DNA of 64,000 nt, taken from positions 39,128,210 to 39,192,209 of the forward strand of contig OU342633.1 of assembly GCA_910589415.1 (NCBI GenBank), written 5' to 3'. Position numbers and translations under genes: made by a program. Positions 34,156 to 49,100 of this stretch are shown here, piece after piece (within the stretch, counting starts at the first letter, position 1; each line of letters opens with the position of its first letter). This stretch comes from Malachius bipustulatus. Lineage: Eukaryota; Arthropoda; Insecta; Coleoptera; Melyridae. The notes beneath the pieces are model-generated. The model did not search any database. It worked only from the letters and a program-made list of their open reading frames with translations, and had not been told where the DNA came from.

Positions 34156-37100
34156 ATTATCTACACCATTATTTATCCCATGCCCATAATATATTTTCAT
34201 TATTTGAAAAAGGTTTCCAACACAAACTTTAAAAGAAATTTTAACCCGCCTACCCGTTATGTTTAAAGCAAACAGGTTTGGGAAACCGATCATCTTGAGT
34301 GTTATATTATTAATGTCAAGTAGTAACCAGGTTTTTGTTCATCATAAAAAAAGGTATAAGATGCCGTGGACGTTGGCTAAAAAATAACATGATATATTTC
34401 ACTAGGTGCTATAAATTTTCTCCAGGGAAAAAGGGCCCATTCGGGGTAGATATAAGGTTGAAGAGGGTGGAAATATGATGTTAAAAATGTCTGACTATAT
34501 CAGTTCTGGCGTGGCAAGGGTTAGATTAAAAGTTGCCGTATTTTTCGCTTTTAGGGAGTTTCGCAGCGTTAACAAAAAATATTATTTACGTATAATAACC
34601 TCTTCATTTTATTTAAATTCCACTACTATGCGAGTTTATTTCTGCAAAAAGGAAAAAGATAGTTTTTTGTTTTTTTTTTATAAATAAAATGCTTCCTTAC
34701 AATTCCCGAATAATTTGAAGTCATCGCTTCTGAAGGTTACACTTACTTTTGTCGATTAAACGGTAAGGTCCATCTTTGATAAGAAGGAAAACTTATTGTT
34801 TATAAATCGGATCACAAGCTTTTGGAATTGTCAGAATTATAAAAATTTGAAAACCATATTCATTAAAAAATAAAGCTGTTTCACTTGAAGTAGCTGAATC
34901 TGCTTAAAAAAAATAAATCAAAGTTCAGTTTCACACAAGGAAAGGGAAAAAATTAATTTGGTGTATTGATAGTACGAGTGATACTTGGCTAAGATGATTT
35001 TTATGATAATATGAAACGTACAAATTGTAAAAGTTAAATGAGGTATGGCTAAGAAATGGGTTTAAGGTTCAAGTGAAGTTGAGTATTTTTCAAACAACCC
35101 GCATGAAACAACAAAGTTAGTTGCCAGTTGAAAATTTCAAATCATCTAAGTTTCAATTTCATTGCGAAGAACTTTTATAAAACATTTCCTTATTTTTCTC
35201 TAAAACAAATTTTCATATTTCCCCGACAATATCTTTCACGCAGGAACGGTTATCCCAAGTAAGAAAATTATCCACACTTGACTGCACCTTGAGAATCGCA
35301 TCGCGCTATCATTTCAGTGGGATCGCTTCAAAGGCGGGATATAGACAGATTATCAGAAGCGGGATGGGAGGAATCCCCCGATGGGTTCTTCGGACTTGCT
35401 CGGCATCCGAATAACTAACTATATACACACAGAATTGCGAATTTGCGAAGAGGCAATACAATACAGTGAAAGGCGACCGCTAACAAGCATACCATCACGA
35501 AGAGGAATCTATTAACGAGAGCTAGTTAGGTACCAGTTAATAACCCTGTTCCTCAATAAAACAGTTATTTGTTCTCTGCCTTTGGATATTATGGCAAAAG
35601 TGGGACAAAGGCTGAGTGTATCACAAGTGAGATAAGCGACGGGGATATTTATCACGAGTGAAAGAGATAGCGGGCGTAAGAGAGGAATAGACCTTCTGAG
35701 AGGGTGTCTTAATAGGGTTGTATGCAACGCTGGAGTTAATTGGCCTAAAGGTCTATCATTTCGGGATGTTAGAGGGATTATTTCCCCTGGGGTTTTGCTC
35801 TGTCGTGTTATTAAACTCTCGCTTCAATTTGTTAATTAGCAAGATACAAATTAGACTGCAACGTAATTCGTTACAATTAACTTTTAATATACTGTAATTT
35901 ACGCTCATAAACGTTCGGTATTATATCGTAAGAAGTATTTATGTTCGCATTGTAAAATCAATGTTCAGTAGATAAATCAAAAGAAACAATAATACCACCA
36001 CATGGAGGTTTATTTTACATTTTACCAGTCGCAGCTGCAAGATACAAAAAAATACCATTTTTCAAAAATCGTGAACATTTCAAATAATGTTTTATATGTT
36101 TAAAACCTTAATGTTGACTATCTTTTTTTTTTCTTTTTTTTTATTATTTCACCGAAAGGTGTAAGAGCGGAAGCGACCTAGCTTTTACAATTGCCGGACA
36201 GGAGTCATCCAACCAATTAAGTTTTCAAAATTCATGACTTGGCCTTTATCTGACACGTATAGGGTTTGAGGATTTGACAAGTCTCAAACCGTCTCAGAAA
36301 TTTACAACTAAGAGCACGCAGCTCCACGGCTGGCGGCTGATATTACACGTTGATGAGCCCGACACAGATGATCTTGTCTTCAGATTGATGGCTCTGTCAT
36401 GTGATAGCTTATCGTGGAGCTCGACGCAAACCCACTAATCGTTTGTTTGTACGTGAGACACTCTTTTTCAAGGGCTAAGGCAAATGCTTGGTAGATACAC
36501 ATTAACCTAGCCTACATATATTTTTTTAGTATACACTTAAGACTCTGTCTATGTCCAGAAATGTAGCAGAATCAACTCTGAGAGAGAAACGTCCCAACAC
36601 ATCACGTAAACCAACAACGAGGAGTGTTGTAGAATTCTTAAGACCAGGAAGGCGACGGAACTGAGTTATAGATAGAAAGTGCACCTTAGACGAATTTCAT
36701 AATGATATTTGATAGAAAATTCCCTCACATCATAAGTACATGACTAGGAAGATAATAAAAAAATATATAATTATATAATAAAAAATTGTCGAGACGTGTA
36801 TACTATCTACGATGCCATAATCTCCTATTATTACAGAAGAAGAACAGTAACACTTGAGAAAGTTGCAAAATGAATCTACTCTTTGTATGAAAAATATCGC
36901 GTTACATCATGGTGAAGTATTAGTTCTTAAAACATCTCTCACAATTCAGTTGGCTTACTTTTTCTTACTTCTTTCTTACTTTTTTTATTGTCTTAATTCA
37001 CATTAGCAGTCTGAACGGCAGTCCTGCCAGGAGCCCTGTCCTTTATTTTGACGAGATTAAATTTTTTACGGAACAAAAGGGCTCCCGCATTGTCAGCAGA

Positions 37101-39480
37101 TAAAACTGAGATTATTTTTTCTCTATTTTAGCAGCCCTGCAGGACACAAAAGGAGTTAATAGCGCGCCCAGGTAACCTTGCATGTTGCTCGGGCTTTCAT
37201 TATTACAAGGCGGGTGAGAGATCTGTGTCGAGTCAGCGAGATACAAAGACACGCCACCAGATTTGTCGCCTTCATTCTCGTCCATTCCGCTACGTGGAAA
37301 ATATTGCTCCATTGTTACCAACTCCTAAGTTTTCTCCTGTGGCATCCACACTGGAGACCGGCGTCGCTGACGGGAAAAAGTTCGAGACATTCTTCTTGGG
37401 GAGTTAAAAAGAATTAATTTTCAGCAATAAAATTTCTTGTGTTAGGTTGGTATGTGATTAACGACAAAGCCCACAGGATCACGTGAAGCTGCAAATGAGC
37501 AAATCGTCATTAAAATGCATGATAAATAAATAAATAAATATATATAAATATCGTATGGCCTGTGGTAAAGCCCAAGTATGCATGATAAAGAAATATATAA
37601 TGATTTGTCCTGCTTCTTTTCTGCTTAAGGCTTTCAGAATTATTGATTTTTTCTTGTCAATCAAGAATTGGAATATTGCTACTGATGGTGATATAATTCG
37701 ATACACGGAAAACATTATCAAGTCATCCAGATCATTTTTAGATCGGAAAATTCACGTGAATACTGCACCCAGTTAGAAAATTGTTTGATTTATAAAAGCG
37801 TCTAAGCTGGCTATACTCTCTATTGTTATAAATAATATGTGTGTGTGAGTAAAGTTGAACATTCATGTGCTTCAAATAATCGAGATGACGACTGCAGGTG
37901 TTAACGTGACAAAAGTCAGACGAGCATATTTAGAGAAAGGAAGGGAGATCGGAGGTTTTCAGCCCTGCAGCGATGAAATGAAGGAGTTCCAAGGACAGTC
38001 TACCTTTAGCCAGCAAATTGGACGGTAGAGCTCGAGAACGAAACGAGTACCTACGTAGGTATACTCGGTACTTATTGCGTTTCGGGATTTGCGTGGAAAT
38101 TAAGGTGAAGACCGACCGGAGTGTTGTGTACTATAGTCAAAGGAAATCAACCCTGAGCACAGCCAGGTTAAAGCAGTAAGCAATCACCATTAAAATAACT
38201 ACTAAATAATTAAAGATTATAATAAAACCCTTAAACTATTAAATAAAAGATTAAAACCTCATCTAATAATAATAACAATAATAAATTATAATAGTAATAA
38301 CTCCAAATAACTAAAACGAAAATCCTGATAATTAATAAATAAATTACGTTGTTATCGATACCATAATCCATAAAATAATAATATAACGATCTCCTTTGGA
38401 ATTTAGGCACGTGCGAAGAAAGAAGGTTTTAGTTAGGTATCTGGAAGCATGCTATTTTCTTTTATTAGCTATAAATTGTAGACGATTACTTGTTTGTTAT
38501 TAACAATTTTAATTGTTCTGATTGGAAATTTGATTTAATGAATAAATTAAGTTAAGTTGTCGGGTTTCGTTTGCTTTTGAATTAATATTGCCCATTAGCC
38601 CTGAATTTGAACACTTAAAGTTCATGAAAGAGTCTCTAGCCGAGGAAAGAATTCACAAAATTAGTAGAGTTAAAATTTGCACGAGTGCAATACCTACAGC
38701 TGAAGCAGTTTTATATTCAATTCCAAGCCTTTGTCAAAAAAAAATTATGGGAAGACGCAGTTAAAGGAAATTACTATTATAAATTGGGGAGAATGCATTT
38801 TCTTCAGAAATTGAATTTTTTTTAACATTTAATGAAATTTTTTGAACTAGGGAAATCACATGGAACAGCCTCTAGTTCGAGATGTCATTTACAATTAATA
38901 AACTCTTCTCAAAAAAAAAAAAACGCTGTACCTACATACATATTATAATTATGTCGAGAATTATGTTTTCCAATAATGTATAGCGAGCAATACATTCGTT
39001 GCCTTAGATACTTTTATGTAATTTTACTTGAGTCATGTAATTTTGGTTGGGTCTAGATAAGGAGCACGTGAATGATCAATAAATGAAGGATGACAAATTC
39101 ATAAAAGATCAAACAGATGTTGAGCTGTCCTCTCATGTTTCGTTACATCTCTGCCGCAGGAAATTTGGTTTTAGAGGCCAGCCAAAGAGGAACGGGTTTC
39201 TTGTTGATTTTCTATGTAAAAGAATAGAAGAAACAGATAATAATAAAATAAATAAAGTATTACACATTTTTCAAACAGGGAAATATAACATTTTTCTTCC
39301 TTCAGTCGAAGCTAAAATCGACATTGTCGTTATGTATTTGGGGATTAATCCACAAATTTGTGTTTATTCTGCTCATGTTACCATTTGGGATTAAGAAATT
39401 AATATCCTAATTTATTCAGCAATTATTGTTTTCATGTGACAATTTTCCGAAGAGCATTCAAATTATCCGTTTTGCCTTTT
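34156..39480. other. Long stretch with no supportable gene
   Basis: Only short open frames with no known motif, including one of 103 codons at 39083-39394 (plus) that I do not recognise. 36150-36500 is less AT-rich and looks like part of a dispersed repeat, but I cannot name it. Confidence 0.4.
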
Positions 39481-41206
39481 AGTGGGGTATAGATCTAGCG
39501 TGAAAAACCGTTTTCCGATATTTTACCTCTTCCTATAAAAAATCAATAAAAAAATAATACAAAAAAACAATTTTTTGTTTTGGCCGCCATTTGTTTTTGC
39601 CAATCCAAGAAAATTAGGCTTTTTTGCTTCACGATATTGTACATACAAAAACTGTGGGAGTTATGTCCGATTCCGTGTTTCCTTTCTCCCCATCACCCCT
39701 AAAACACCGATCCGCACAAACATTGACCGAAACCCTTGGGAAACACGAATTTATAGGAGTGAATTTTTTTGCCCCTGTAAACTCATTACTTCCTCTTATA
39801 CATGCCTTCAAGTCCGTCGTTACTCCCGCGGTGACTTTCGTTTTGACAAAAAAAAAAAAAAACTAAGAACCAAAACGATCTCGGTTTTTTACTCGATTTT
39901 TTTTTTGTCCGACGGCTAACCTAGGAGCAAAAAATCGTTTCCCCCCGTTTTATACCTGATTTTCTCCCCCCTCCCCACCTTCGAGACTTGCGCCAAATCG
40001 ACGACATAACAAGAGTATATTCCACTAAGTTGCCCGAAGAAAAAAAAAAAAATAAAAAAAAAACAAGTCGTTTTGAAATTTACATCCACCCCACTATTTT
40101 AATAAGTCTCAAATATATTCTTCGGAAATGTTAGACACTCAATCGCCTCTATGAAAATCCTCTCACATTATCAAGGCAAAAGCGTTTTCCGGTATATCAT
40201 TACAAATTTAATGGACCAAATTAAGGGTTATTATGATATTAGATTAACTTGCTTAATCAGCTTTCCTGGCTTGATATGGCACGGCCTGTTATTTCGAGGG
40301 TCAAACAATATCGAGGGAGTAAATTAAAGGCATTCAGGTGAATAGTTGCAGCCGATACGATATTAAGAACAACAAGGGGGCGCATAGAACTCTCATTCGT
40401 CACGAACCTTTGGAGGAAAAGCTGGGAGAAAAGAAATATTTCCGCCTTAATGGAGAACAGATGTATTCGACAGGCGAAGCAAATATCTGGGGCTTTCATC
40501 CAAAATCGCCCCGCTGTTTGCGCCTTGTTTTTCGGAGGTAATTAGAGGCAGGGTAAAAACACTACGTTGCTATGTAGGTATACAGCCTGATAAAGTCCAT
40601 ATTTGATACAAGTTAAATCGCGCTTTTTTTTAACTTAATTCTTCAGATTCCTCAAAAATATTTCAACAAAAACGTTTCAAGGTTTTTTCATTAATTTTGG
40701 GTATATCTATTATAGGTGGTGTCCAGAAGTCTGTAAGCGGTCAAAATCTCGAGCTATAAAATCTTGAAAGGGTACTCCAATTTTTTATTGCAGAAACTGA
40801 ATTTACGGCAAAAATGTTTGTCAGAGACGTTTTTTTCAATTTGTGACAGATGGCGCTGTAATCCCAAAATAAATTTCGTAATTTCTAAGAAATTCTACAG
40901 ATGCATGAATGAAAAATAATGAAGAACGAATTTATTAACTTGAAAACATTCATTTAATTGTAAAAGTTTATAATAAAAGCAGGATATTCCTTTATAATAC
41001 TACAAACGCCATCTCTCGTCAATGAAACCTACCTCCATCTTCCTGAGTGGTAGAAATGATAAACTGACTTCTATCAAGTCGTAATATTTTGGATATAGGT
41101 ACCTCTGTTACAGATTCTTATTTTGGTAGCGTTCGAACCCGAAAATAACTTAATATGATCAAGACCTTTATTAAATGCAAGTTTATATTTTCCGCTCCGC
41201 TGATTG
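39481..41206. other. Repeat-like, homopolymer-rich stretch, no gene
   Basis: Long A and T runs (39846-39865, 39896-39907, 40040-40064) and CCGTTTTCCGATATTTTACC-type words recall other elements in the window. No clean ends were found. Confidence 0.4.
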
Positions 41207-41214
41207 GTGGAAAT

Positions 41215-42690
41215 CTTAGACTATATTAATAAATATGGACCAAGACATAAACACTGAAAAAGTGTTCCGACATCCCTCTCTCTCCAAACAAGACTGTTCA
41301 AAACAATGAATGCCAGATCAATAATGAAATTGGCACTTACAATGAAAGAGCGCAACCTCTCCAGTGTTATTGGTGGGCAATAAACATCGATGGATCCCTT
41401 ATACCCGTTTTACTTTGCTACATCTGGCAACATGAATGTTTACATCCTGTCAGACCGTTTGTTTACATAAAACCATAATAAGAGTTCGTGTTTTTCAAAC
41501 AGTTGTAAGTTCCTTGTTATTTATATTTTCAGCTCTAGCTTTCACTCGTTTTAAGCTTTAATAATTAATTTTTCAATTAAGTTAAAAAAAGTGGCGAAAA
41601 CGTGTTCTGTTTTTGAGAAAACTTCGAAAGAAGGTAAGTCTATCAGTTTCCTACGTAAGCAACGCAAAGCCGTCAATCAAAACAAAGCATACATGGTCAT
41701 GGGCGTAGCGTAGTGTAAGTGTTTTATCTTTTAATTTGTGAAAACAATTATTGTTTGACAGTTTTTTTTTCATTTTCGAAAGCATACTGAATACCTACTG
41801 AATACTTTGAAAAATGCAACTTGGAACAATAAATTATTCCATTTAATAAATAAAAAATACTGACTTTTTGAAAGTATATTACCTATTATTATTGTCAACC
41901 TCTAATTTAAGATAATCAGAATATGGAGAGGGGGAATAATATTCAAACAATATCATCAAAGAATATGAAATAGAAGACTTTGACCCGGTTGCACGAACGT
42001 TAAAAAAATTTCAGATTATTACTAATTTTAAGGTGCAAATTTTTAAAATGTGGTGAACTTTTTCCATGATCTTTCATTTTTTATCGGAAATTAATTCTTC
42101 TAAAATTGAAGCGAATTCACTCCCAGCAATATCAGAACAAAACTTTAGTAATACATCAGGGCATTTTAAAATTAGTGATTAGGTATCTGACATATTTTCA
42201 ATTACGTTCGTTTAATTTATTTTTAGAATAAAATCAACTAAATATGTAGGAAATTGAAAAAATATTTTAGGTACCTACTGATGTATATTATTGCTTTCCG
42301 ACTTTCCTATCGATTTTTTATTTGCTAAATTGTTATTACCTTTTTGTACCTTTTATTTTGTATAGGTAGGTATAAGTATACCTATATATTATCTTAATTT
42401 AATATCTATTAGTATTCCCATAATTTATGTTTTTTTGTAACAAAAACTGCAAATAAAATAATAATATTATGAATATTATGATCATTATTATAATTTATGT
42501 AATTATTACATTTCCTATAACTGAACTCGAGCGCGCCACTGCCGTTGCGTTCTGTTTGTTTACGTTTTACGCCGTTCCCCTTACCCCGCCAGAAACAGCA
42601 TATGAGTGCGAGAGAGAATATCAACAAACCAAAACTGAGTTCAAGCTAAGATAGGGAAGGCGTGGTCCATATTTATTAATATAGTCAAAG
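41215..42690. mobile_element. Non-autonomous hAT-type transposon, 1,476 bp
   Basis: Flanked by GTGGAAAT at 41207-41214 and 42691-42698, an exact 8-bp target duplication as in hAT elements. The ends are CTTAGACTATATTAATAAAT at the left and, reversed, CTTTGACTATATTAATAAAT at the right, both continuing ATGGACCA. No transposase (no RNase H fold or dimerisation motif) can be read inside. Confidence 0.85.
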
Positions 42691-42698
42691 GTGGAAAT

Positions 42699-45037
42699 TC
42701 ATACCTACATTGCGGTAATTTTTTTTTTCGAGGAATCGTGCTGATATGCGCAGAAACCATTTTCTATTAGGTTTCTATACATTCTTGGATTATTTTACTT
42801 TGAAGAACAGTAGTACGCCTGTGCAGGAACTATCTTCCCTTCCTCGAAAACCAGTTATTCAATTGTGGGTAAGATTATTAATTTTCTTATAAACAACTTA
42901 TGTCCTAATTCCATTTTTTATTGTTCAATTTTTCAGCCCTACCTTGATAGTTGTAGGAATTATCTATAAATCGGCAAGACTACCTGAAAATTTATATCGA
43001 TATCTAACTTAACCTGTCTTGATACCTTGTCCATGTAAGTACCTAATCTATTTTTTTAGTGATCGTCTTATAATACTATCTCAAAAATCACACAGGCGGT
43101 CGATAAGAACGAATTTTTCAAAATTCAAATTCTCAAAAAAGGCTTGACGCAGCAAAGTTGATTTTCTTCATTGTGATTAAAGACAGTTGGTATATTATAC
43201 ATATATCTAAATTTTGATCCAAAGTGGATGCCTGAAGAGAGAGCAGAGGTCATTTGTTAATACGGTATTTGAAAGACTGCAGGTTCGAGTTCGATAGAAA
43301 AGCATGTGGGTGGCAGGCAGTTTCGGAGTTTATACATACAGACTTTCAGAATAAAAGTAGATCAAAGCGATCGGTTCTGGACGTAGGAAGCTGAACGATA
43401 TTGATGGGCCGCCTCGGTTTGACGTGTGGCTCTCTCTGCTGTCAGGCCTCGAGGGCTGGAAAATGATAAACGAAAACTTGGATGAACGCAGAATTCATTT
43501 TGAAGTACCTGGGTTGAAGTACAAAAGAGCGGGAAAGGTCGGCTACGACACCGATGTGATAATGAGCAATGTTTCTAATTTATTGGAAGCTGTTGATTTG
43601 ATACTTATTATACAGAGTGAGCTTGCACTTGATAATTTTGAAACTTTGGATACTAAATATTACTCTAAAAAATAATAAGAAATCTTAGGTTTTGAGCTTC
43701 ACTCGAAAAACCTTCATTTCACTTTTGGATGAACATTATCGGCGGAAAGTAAATTTTTGCGTCGCCCTGGTAAATAGAGAGACCGGATATGAAGCTTGAT
43801 AAATTTTACAAAACCAAAAAGAAACTCTTGTACATTTTTGAGGGTTCATCTCGTGGACGCAAAAGCAATCAAACGTACAATAATTTCCAAGTCAGCTTGC
43901 TTTATAATCTCCTTTCCGACGATCTACCTAAGGCTATCCGCTGGCGTTTTCCTGTCCGCGACCGACCTAGGAATCCGGGAGAAATGAAGGTGTCTGCTCG
44001 GTTGCCTAAGCATCCGAAACTGCTTAATTAAATACGTAGAGAAGCAGTAAATCGTGCACAGGCTCATCCTATCCCGGTGCTTTGCTCCCGTCTTCCTGTT
44101 GCCTGGCGGGAGCAAGATGATGATTTCCGAGCAGGGAAACACGCGTCACTGCTTCGCTCTGAAATTCCTACCGTGAAGTAACTAGTAAGCCGGTGCTTGT
44201 TTACTTGTTCCTTGTTTCCTTGCAAAGTAATTAGTACACTTCGTGCAAAAAAAGTGATGTTACATCAAGTGTTATCACCCCTTATACACGGGGAGTTGAA
44301 TCGAACACACGTACATAATATAGATAAATAGGGTAGTTACCATGGAAAATAACGCTTCTGCGAATTTTATTTTATTGCAAAACTAACGCCTAAGTAACAC
44401 TTCATAATTTATTAGGATAGACACATAATAATAAGTATGGCATCACATGAATACATTAACGGTACCATGTGTGGAAAAATTAATTCTGCGGAAACTGACG
44501 TATATAGGAACTATAGCTTCATCATGACAGATAATCTCCATGTGATTGATAATACCTCTCAGTAACTAGGTATATACACAGCACTCCACTTGTGTTTCAA
44601 TACTTCACGAGTATAATGATTAAAAGCGTCGATATTATTTTACAAGGCTCAAATATTGATATGCCAGTACGTACAGCAACAGTACAACGCGATTCAGCGC
44701 TACATTAATCTTTAGTATACTAATATACATATAGAATTGTTAGGGTTGGTAAGGACTCACCTATCAATAATATATCTCACCTATATCTCACCAATATATC
44801 AATATATCTCAAGGACTCACCTATAATATATTTATAAGGTAAGGAGTCACCTATCAAGCTCCAGCTCAAACCGTTTGACACAGAAAGTCGGGTTTCCGCA
44901 TACAGATCTATTTTACGGTATAGGCGATCGATAAAGAAGGATCTATTGTCGATAAGGAATGATACACGTGGGATTGTTTTATCTTTTTAGGAAGCAAGAG
45001 TAAGTTCAAGTCGTATTCCTGACAATTCACATACGTA
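42699..45037. other. No gene recognised
   Basis: Open frames at 43424-43675 and 43789-44031 (plus) have no recognisable domain. A simple ATATCTCACC-type repetition occurs at 44755-44850. Confidence 0.4.
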
Positions 45038-46195
45038 CTATGCAACAAGAAATTGTAAATTATATACTTTTATACCCAAATAATTGGGACTGATTTTGGC
45101 TATCTTGGTCTCAAATCGTATCTCCCGCAAAAGTGATTTTTGTCTGGTGTTCACCGAGTGATCTCCCACAAGGGACAATTGCTCATGTTTCCTAAAAACT
45201 AAAACACACAACTCAAACACAAACAAAGCCGGTACAGTCAATATTTTCAAGTCTTTAAAATGTGGTCTACATCCGCCCGCTGTTGACAACACACATAATC
45301 CTCAAAATCTTTTTCTGTGCCAAAAAAACTCTCGTGGAATAAGTGGACCAAACCTCGCCACTAAGAAGTCGCAGTGATCTTTAAAATTCAAACTACCATC
45401 CATATGCAGCTCAAGAAATTTCACACAAGTGACAACAGGCACCTCCGCCTCATCTAAAAACAAGTGAATATCCTAAACAGTCCTTTGAGGATGGTGAAAT
45501 TGCACCACCCTCGTCTTGCCCACATTAAAGTACAAACACTGTTGACAAAACTAGGAGCACACATCTCGCAATAACTCTTGCGCCCGTTGCTGTATGTTCT
45601 CTGATTGCCCAGGGGACAGAAGGATCACCGCATCTGTCTGCATACGTGGTCAAAAAAACATCATCCCTGGTGAAGCGATCAAGAGAACTGATTTACAGTA
45701 AAAAGAGTTTAGGGCCCAAAATGGAACCCTGCGGTACTCCCACCTCAATGTCAACGAGGTCCGAATTAGATCCATGCATCTCCTTCATATTAGGTATGGA
45801 CACAAATTGCCTCCTACCACTCAGAAAAGACTATCCAAACCAATGGTAAACCGTTCACACCACACTCTGATAACTTTTGAATCAATAGCGGGTGATTCAC
45901 GCAATCAAATGCCATAATGTGACCGCAAAAGATCCCAACAGGACACTCACCAGACTCCAAAGCACTAAGTACATTTTCATAGAAGAAGCCCAGAGCTGTG
46001 AACAATACTCTAGAATCTTGGAAAACACAGACGGTGTAGTGATTGGACGATAGTTTTCTATATGTTCATCGGGTGAGACCTCTTCAACACTGGGGTGACC
46101 CTTCCCACCTTTAAAGCATCCGGAAAACTCCCCGTACAAAAGGATAGATTCAGTAAATGCGTGAGTGGCTTAACAATTGCCTCTAACAAGAAGAA
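45038..46195 (-). mobile_element. Decayed non-LTR retrotransposon fragment, minus strand
   Basis: In broken frames, 5' to 3': an RT segment with FDCVNHPLLIQKLSECGVNG (about 45920-45860), a later VGKTRVVQFHH and LNFKDHCDFLVARFG (about 45530-45360), then a C-terminal region with HFKDLKILTVPALFVFELCV (45260-45200). Many stops. The wording fits the Jockey/CR1 group of insect LINEs. Confidence 0.7.
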
Positions 46196-49100
46196 AGAGT
46201 TCGTGCTTTACTGACAAGAAATTATGATTCTTCAATTGGTAAATTAAATTAAATTAATTGAAAGTTTTTAATTATTAAGATAAAATAAAAATAACCACAA
46301 TTTCGATTAAGGACAAATTTCTTTAGATAAAACCAAAACTTTTATTGAGATTAGTTCGTTTTATTAATCTCGATTTTCCAGTTTTTTCAGCATATTTCAG
46401 CAGCGACGAAAACTGTCTCAAATTCCTTTTCAGATTAAAAATCGGCATCAAATTCACTGCCACTTCGCCCATTTAAGCGACTGTATATCTCGCAAAATAA
46501 AAAAGCTGCCTGTATTCGAAGGAGATATTTTTTGGGAATCCTATACATATATCAGGGGCGTCCTTGCAAGAAGAGGTATAGCAGGGTTATCCCAAATAAG
46601 GACGAAACATTTTAAGGGGGCGATTACTAGGCTCATTCTAAGGAAACAAGTTTCCATTAACGTATATCCACGGAAATGCAGCGTTTTTGAGATTCAGAAC
46701 TCAGCTTTTGTACATGTCCTATATCGTTGATTTTCTCTACCTACCTTTTCAAAACTTAATTTTTTTCATGTTTTTTTTTGGCGGAGATATCAGGACTGAG
46801 CGAAATTTTTTGCCCTTCATTTTCCGACACATATATTTTAAAATATCCAAAGCGAGTTTTCTCAAAAACGGTTCACGTAAGCAATTATGACCACTCACTA
46901 GTATATTTTTTTGCGTAGAAAATACTGGCGGTTTAAAATGTTCTTTTAAAATGTCGATTTGCCCAGTGTCACAGATATATTAGGGGAAAAAACCTTACGC
47001 AACCCTAAAATCTCCGCCACTGACATATGAAAAAAAAGTTATATGGCATTAAAAAAGCAAGTAGCTAATATCAATGGTAAGATAAGTTAACTTCAATATT
47101 TTGAAGTTTTGACGACTTCAATATGGAGTCGTAACGTCCTTTGATGCGGCAACGCAGTCTTTTTTCGCTCTTCCGATTTAAATTTTTCTTCAATTTCACC
47201 TCAGCTGTATGTTTTTAGAATCAAAATCTAAAATAATTGAACAAAGCATTCACAAAAATAATGTTCCATTAGATCACTCTTCACTCTCATCGATTTTTTT
47301 ATTATCATTTGAAACTTGCAAAACGAAACTGAAGATAGGTAGGTACAAATATGCTAGAACTGTCTTATCCGATGGAAACTTTTTTTCAGGGATTGTTTAA
47401 AAAAATGAAAGGTAGCTCTACTTACAGGTACAGGTGAAGTTGTAGCAGTACACATGAATTTATCATTATTTGGCAAAAAGAAAAATGCTTACAGGAGATT
47501 ATGGCGGCAACTTAGTCGTTTCTCTTCCACGATATGAAAAATAGATATTACACTAATTATAATTAATGCTGTCGGGTGATGTGCTGACGTCATGGAAACA
47601 CTTGTCTTTATTTAGTCTTTAGAAGACGAAAGTTTCGCGGATTCTATTGCTTTATTCAATCGCGACCGGGGAATGGATCACATCGGAAGTTAATTCCAGA
47701 AACACATGAAATTAATTGCGTGTTTGTTGATTTAGATATCGCGATGCAACAATGACAATATGGCCGTCAATTTGCGAGAGTCTTGTTGGAGACGCAATTC
47801 GCGAAACGATGATAATAACTCGGTGTTTTCGTTCGCGGACGCGACTGTTGTTAAGATAATTATGTAGAAACAATTTTGTTTCTACATATGTAGATAAAGG
47901 TAGAAGATAATAGATAATTAAATTTAGGTAAGGTACAGGCGAGTCTTGCCCCGTTTGGCCCTCGTTCCATCGACGCGATCCTCTCACCTTGACAGCCTAG
48001 ACTCCCTTTTCGTTCTCGATCGCGGTCACTGACCGCGCGCTCTGGATGGTTCTTATGTCATTTCTACTTTTTCCCATTCACTACTTCTCGCGCGTCTGCC
48101 TTCCTCTCTTTCTAGTTACGCGTTTTAGGTATGTGGGAAGCCCGCTAGGTGATATCGTAGTCGTAGACTCGTGACTGACCTAAGGTCCGTGAATTTAAAC
48201 CCGCTGTTTCTCTTACAACATTATTTAAAAATTGATTTATAAAATAAATACAATATTTACATAGGCATCACTTCACAATATCATTCATGATCACTCAAAT
48301 TTGAAATATGTGGTTTTGTATACCTAATATATGATAATTTTCTATTTAAACGCTTCAATATAATATTAGATATTATTTATGAAATGCAATAATAATTATA
48401 AATATTTGAATATAATTTGAATTTCATATACCTAGTGAATTATGTATTACCATACCATAAACTGATTTCATAATACAATAATAGTTTTCTTTTTTTGAAA
48501 TCCCCTTTAATAAATATTACATAAACTCGAAGAATTATTCAGTAAAGATATTTTTGTCACTGATGGTGCCGGCTTTTCATGTCGAAGATTCGTTTGAAAC
48601 CAACAACTGAATTATTAAGCAGGAAAACTCCGACGCTTGTTTCAACTTTGAGTAAACGCTCTGCATTATTAACGAAACTCGAGAACTTAAAGATTAGTAA
48701 CTATGAAAAAAGACGAGCTCATATTCGTAATCGTAGTAGCTGGTAAAGATTAAAAGTTGAAGTAAATTACAGTTGGAATTTCTGATCTGCTTAGGCAGTA
48801 AAAACTCAAGAAACTTCCTTACATTTCTGTAACTGAGTATTTACTGTTTATTTCGCTCGAAGAGATTTACAAATTTCAGGTAAAGGGTAATAATTACCCA
48901 ACTATGTTTTATACGCGAATACTGGGAACAATTTGTTTATGACGATGAAATCAACTTTCATTCCATGAGGAATTCTTCTTTGTCATCCAAATCATCCAAT
49001 TTCTTTTGTGACAAATTTGTTTGGAAATTGAAACATTCTATATGAACGTGCATAACAAAAAACAGAACGCTATTCTACTGATCAATGATTGTTGCGATTT

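Noticed and set aside
39083..39394. 103-codon open frame as a host gene
   Set aside because: No recognisable domain, splice context or neighbouring exon; not enough to call a gene.
43278..43300. tRNA B-box-like GGTTCGAGTTC
   Set aside because: No A box, acceptor stem or cloverleaf could be fitted around it.
43424..43675. 83-codon open frame (MWLSLLSGLEGWKM...)
   Set aside because: No family motif; possibly a transposon scrap, but nothing supports a function.
47712..47987. Minus-strand frame in a G/C-richer area as a gene start
   Set aside because: No motif, and I could not connect it to another exon.
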